DNA from: Pseudoduganella lutea
GTDB lineage: Bacteria; Pseudomonadota; Gammaproteobacteria; Burkholderiales; Burkholderiaceae_D
Assembly (NCBI RefSeq): GCF_004209755.1
Contig: NZ_CP035913.1
Span: 3,224,001-3,288,000 of the forward strand
DNA length: 64,000 nt
Direction of reading: 5' to 3'
Below are positions 62,301-64,000 of this stretch, one piece after another (within the stretch, counting starts at the first letter, position 1; every line of letters starts with the position of its first letter). Below the pieces are notes generated by a model. That model saw nothing but the letters and a program-made list of their open reading frames with translations. It was not told the origin of the DNA and made no database searches. Position numbers and translations under genes: made by a program.

Positions 62301-64000
62301 GCTGCGTTCGCGCATCAAGCAGGTCGCATCCGGCCGCTTCGGCGTGACGGCGGAATACCTGAACTCCGCGGACCAGATCCAGATCAAGATGGCGCAGGGC
62401 GCCAAGCCGGGCGAAGGCGGCCAGCTGCCGGGCCACAAGGTCTCCGGCTACATCGCCACGCTGCGTTTCGCTGTGCCGGGCGTGGGCCTGATCTCGCCGC
62501 CGCCGCACCACGACATCTACTCGATCGAAGATCTGGCACAGCTGATCCACGACCTGAAGAACGTCAACCCGCGCGCATCGATCTCGGTGAAGCTGGTGTC
62601 GGAAGTGGGTATCGGCACCGTGGCCGCCGGCGTCTCGAAAGCCAAGGCCGACCACGTGGTGGTGGCCGGCCATGACGGCGGTACCGGTGCCTCCCCGCTG
62701 TCGTCGGTGAAGCACGCCGGCACGCCGTGGGAGCTGGGCCTGGCCGAAACGCAGCAGACGCTGGTGCTGAACGGCCTGCGTAACCGGATCCGCGTGCAGG
62801 CCGACGGCCAGATGCGCACCGGCCGCGACGTGGTCATCGCCGCGCTGCTGGGCGCCGACGAAATCGGCTTCGCCACGGCACCGCTGGTGGTGGAAGGCTG
62901 CATCATGATGCGCAAGTGCCACCTGAACACGTGCCCGGTGGGCGTTGCCACCCAGGACCCGGTGCTGCGCGCCAAGTTCCAGGGCAAGCCGGAACACGTG
63001 GTGAACTACTTCTTCTTCGTGGCCGAAGAAGCGCGTCAACTGATGGCGCAGCTGGGTATTCGTACTTATGACGAACTGATCGGCCGTGCCGACCTGCTCG
63101 ACAAGTCGAAGGCGATCACGCACTGGAAGGCGCAGGGCCTGGACTTCTCGGCCATCTTCTACCAGCCGCGCGTCAACGAAGGCCTGTGCATGTACCACAA
63201 CGAGGAGCAGGAACACGGCCTCGAGAACGCGCTCGATCACAAGCTGATCGCGCAAGCCAAGGCCGCGCTGGAGAAGGGCGAGCGCGTCTCGTTCATCTCG
63301 CCGGTGAAGAACCGCAACCGTACCGTGGGCACGATGCTGTCGGGCGAAGTGGCGGCGCGCTACGGTCACGCCGGCCTGCCGGACGACACGATCCACATCC
63401 AGCTGCAAGGTACCGCCGGCCAGTCCGCCTGCGCGTTCCTGGCACACGGCATCACGATCGACCTGGTGGGCGAGGGCAACGACTACGTGGGCAAGGGCTT
63501 GTCGGGCGGCCGCATCATCGTGCGTCCGAACACCGAGTTCCGCGGCTGGGCCGTCAACAACATCATCATCGGCAACACGGTGCTGTATGGCGCGATTGCC
63601 GGCGAAGCGTTCTTCAACGGTGTCGCAGGCGAGCGTTTCGCGGTGCGTAACTCCGGTGCCACGGCAGTGGTCGAAGGCACCGGCGACCACGGTTGCGAAT
63701 ACATGACCGGCGGCACGGTGGTCGTGCTGGGCAACACCGGCCGCAACTTCGCGGCGGGCATGTCGGGCGGTATCGCCTACGTGTACGACCCGGACGGCGA
63801 CTTCGAAAAGCGCTGCAACCTGTCGATGGTCAGCCTGGAAACGGTGCTGCCGGCATCGGAACAGCACGTCGACAAGTCCACGTGGCACGCACAGCACCGC
63901 AACGGCACGCCGGAAGCGGACGAAACGATCCTGAAGCGCCTGATCGAACGTCACTTCAAGCACACGGGCAGCACCCGCGCCCGCCTGTTGCTGGACAACT
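59398..64000 (+). CDS. gltB: Glutamate synthase large subunit, 3' end outside the window
   Basis: GltB makes glutamate from glutamine and 2-oxoglutarate with GltD. About 1534 codons are present, missing perhaps 20-40 residues at the C-terminus. The start [20 protein letters not shown] shows a 15-residue propeptide before the catalytic Cys of the glutaminase domain. Later landmarks are [16 protein letters not shown] and [16 protein letters not shown] in the FMN domain and [19 protein letters not shown] with Cys ligands of the 3Fe-4S cluster. The end ([20 protein letters not shown]) is the C-terminal beta helix. GGAGAAAG precedes the ATG. A long open frame exists on the opposite strand but has no family likeness. 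Confidence 0.97.
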   Translation, partial: MNAQGLYDPANEHDACGVGFVAHIKGQKSHSIIEQGLQILKNIDHRGAVGADKLMGDGAGILIQVPDQFYRDEMGKQGVELPPPGEYGVGMVFLPKESASRIACEQEIERAVRIEGQVVLGWRNVPVDTEMPMSPLVRAKEPVIRQIFIGRGADIMVTDALERKLYVIRKSSGHAIQALKLQHGNEFFVPSMSARTVVYKGLLLADQVGVYYRDLQDPRCISALALVHQRFSTNTFPEWPLAHPYRLIAHNGEINTVKGNFNWMRAREGVMKSAVLGDDLQKLFPLIYEGQSDTACFDNALELLLMAGYPLAQAMMMMIPEAWENHTLMDDNRKAFYEYHAAMMEPWDGPAAMAFTDGRYIGGTLDRNGLRPARYIVTDDDLVVMASESGVLPIPESKIIQKWRLQPGKMFLIDLEAGRIIDDKELKDTYANAKPYKAWINAVRIKLNSLKLAESQLHQNAGKYAAQGEKLPASLLDRQQAFGYTQEDLRFLLAPMAVAGEEATGSMGNDSPLAVMSNKLKPLYNYFKQLFAQVTNPPIDPIREAMVMSLVSFIGPKPNLLDTNNVNPPMRLEVSQPVLSFDDMARLRHISAHTGGKFKSYELSICYPLAWGKEGVEASLASLCAEAVDAIKSGHNILIVSDRAVCADRVAIPALLATSAIHQHLVSKGLRASTGLVVETGSARETHHFALLAGYGAEAVHPYLAMETLAEHAHAMPGDLTPEQALYNYTKAVGKGLMKVMSKMGISTYMSYCGAQIFEAVGLNKAVVNKYFKGTASNVEGIGLFEIADEALRLHNLAFGNDPVLAEQLDAGGEYAYRVRGEDHLWTPDAIAKLQHSTRANNFNTYKEYAQIINDQSRRHLTLRGLFEFKIDPSKAIPLEEVEPAKEIVKRFATGAMSMGSISTEAHATLAIAMNRIGGKSNTGEGGEDPARFNMELKGIPIKSGSTMADIIGKDQVVVDIPLQDGDSLRSRIKQVASGRFGVTAEYLNSADQIQIKMAQGAKPGEGGQLPGHKVSGYIATLRFAVPGVGLISPPPHHDIYSIEDLAQLIHDLKNVNPRASISVKLVSEVGIGTVAAGVSKAKADHVVVAGHDGGTGASPLSSVKHAGTPWELGLAETQQTLVLNGLRNRIRVQADGQMRTGRDVVIAALLGADEIGFATAPLVVEGCIMMRKCHLNTCPVGVATQDPVLRAKFQGKPEHVVNYFFFVAEEARQLMAQLGIRTYDELIGRADLLDKSKAITHWKAQGLDFSAIFYQPRVNEGLCMYHNEEQEHGLENALDHKLIAQAKAALEKGERVSFISPVKNRNRTVGTMLSGEVAARYGHAGLPDDTIHIQLQGTAGQSACAFLAHGITIDLVGEGNDYVGKGLSGGRIIVRPNTEFRGWAVNNIIIGNTVLYGAIAGEAFFNGVAGERFAVRNSGATAVVEGTGDHGCEYMTGGTVVVLGNTGRNFAAGMSGGIAYVYDPDGDFEKRCNLSMVSLETVLPASEQHVDKSTWHAQHRNGTPEADETILKRLIERHFKHTGSTRARLLLDN

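Noticed and set aside
59368..63963. A 1531-codon open frame on the minus strand opposite gltB
   Set aside because: Its frame is open because of high-GC third positions in gltB. The product is an Arg/His/Val-rich string with no family likeness, and the plus strand carries clear GltB motifs.

Overview
The window is 64 kb of high-GC, gene-dense chromosome. Its gene complement (AceK, a LiuR-controlled branched-chain acyl-CoA operon, Tex, UbiX, a REP-associated transposase and several dispersed hairpin repeats) suggests a betaproteobacterium of the Oxalobacteraceae, most like Massilia or a relative. The genus is inferred from gene content and style, not from a marker gene. No rRNA or tRNA gene was seen, and the only mobile-element genes are one RAYT transposase and one reverse transcriptase.

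Positions 1-18142 form a peptidoglycan salvage locus. It holds a DadA-like D-amino-acid dehydrogenase (cut by the window edge), a GntR/UTRA regulator, MurQ, an AmpG-like permease, a GHL10 glycosidase-like lipoprotein, a BadF-type sugar kinase, an AmpD/AmiD-type amidase lipoprotein, a LysR regulator, a VanX/DdpX D-Ala-D-Ala dipeptidase, a PBP4-type DacB broken by a one-base frameshift, a fused SpmA-SpmB protein, a peptide-binding protein, a TonB-dependent receptor and an LD-carboxypeptidase. Together they could import wall fragments, strip the peptides and feed GlcNAc, MurNAc and D-Ala into metabolism. Positions 18151-24073 hold YihY, small hypotheticals, an unpaired histidine kinase, a lipoprotein and a MipA porin-like operon.

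Positions 24198-39424 are a methanol/alcohol oxidation locus: an XoxF-type, probably lanthanide-dependent, PQQ dehydrogenase behind a sigma-54 promoter, its likely AcoR-type activator, a YVTN beta-propeller protein, an ATP-grasp enzyme, XoxJ, a cytochrome c (XoxG-like), the glutathione-dependent formaldehyde pair Gfa and FrmA, and a TonB receptor with an acidic insert. An AT-rich island (about 29880-32300) sits in the middle of this locus. It carries a defence-type reverse transcriptase preceded by a compact structured RNA that ends in an intrinsic terminator; the RT frame is interrupted by a single in-frame TAG. This RT-ncRNA unit is the most interesting candidate system in the window.

Positions 39582-48344 hold a 133-bp mini-element with terminal inverted repeats, an unpaired response regulator, and a LiuR-regulated catabolic operon (ivd, aceK, thiolase, SDR, acyl-CoA dehydrogenase) with two visible palindromic operators. 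The remainder holds an XRE-like regulator, ubiX-grxD, a DUF2812 protein, tex, a SNF2 helicase, a kinase/regulator pair, a RAYT transposase with a variant HUH motif, and gltB, which runs off the right edge.
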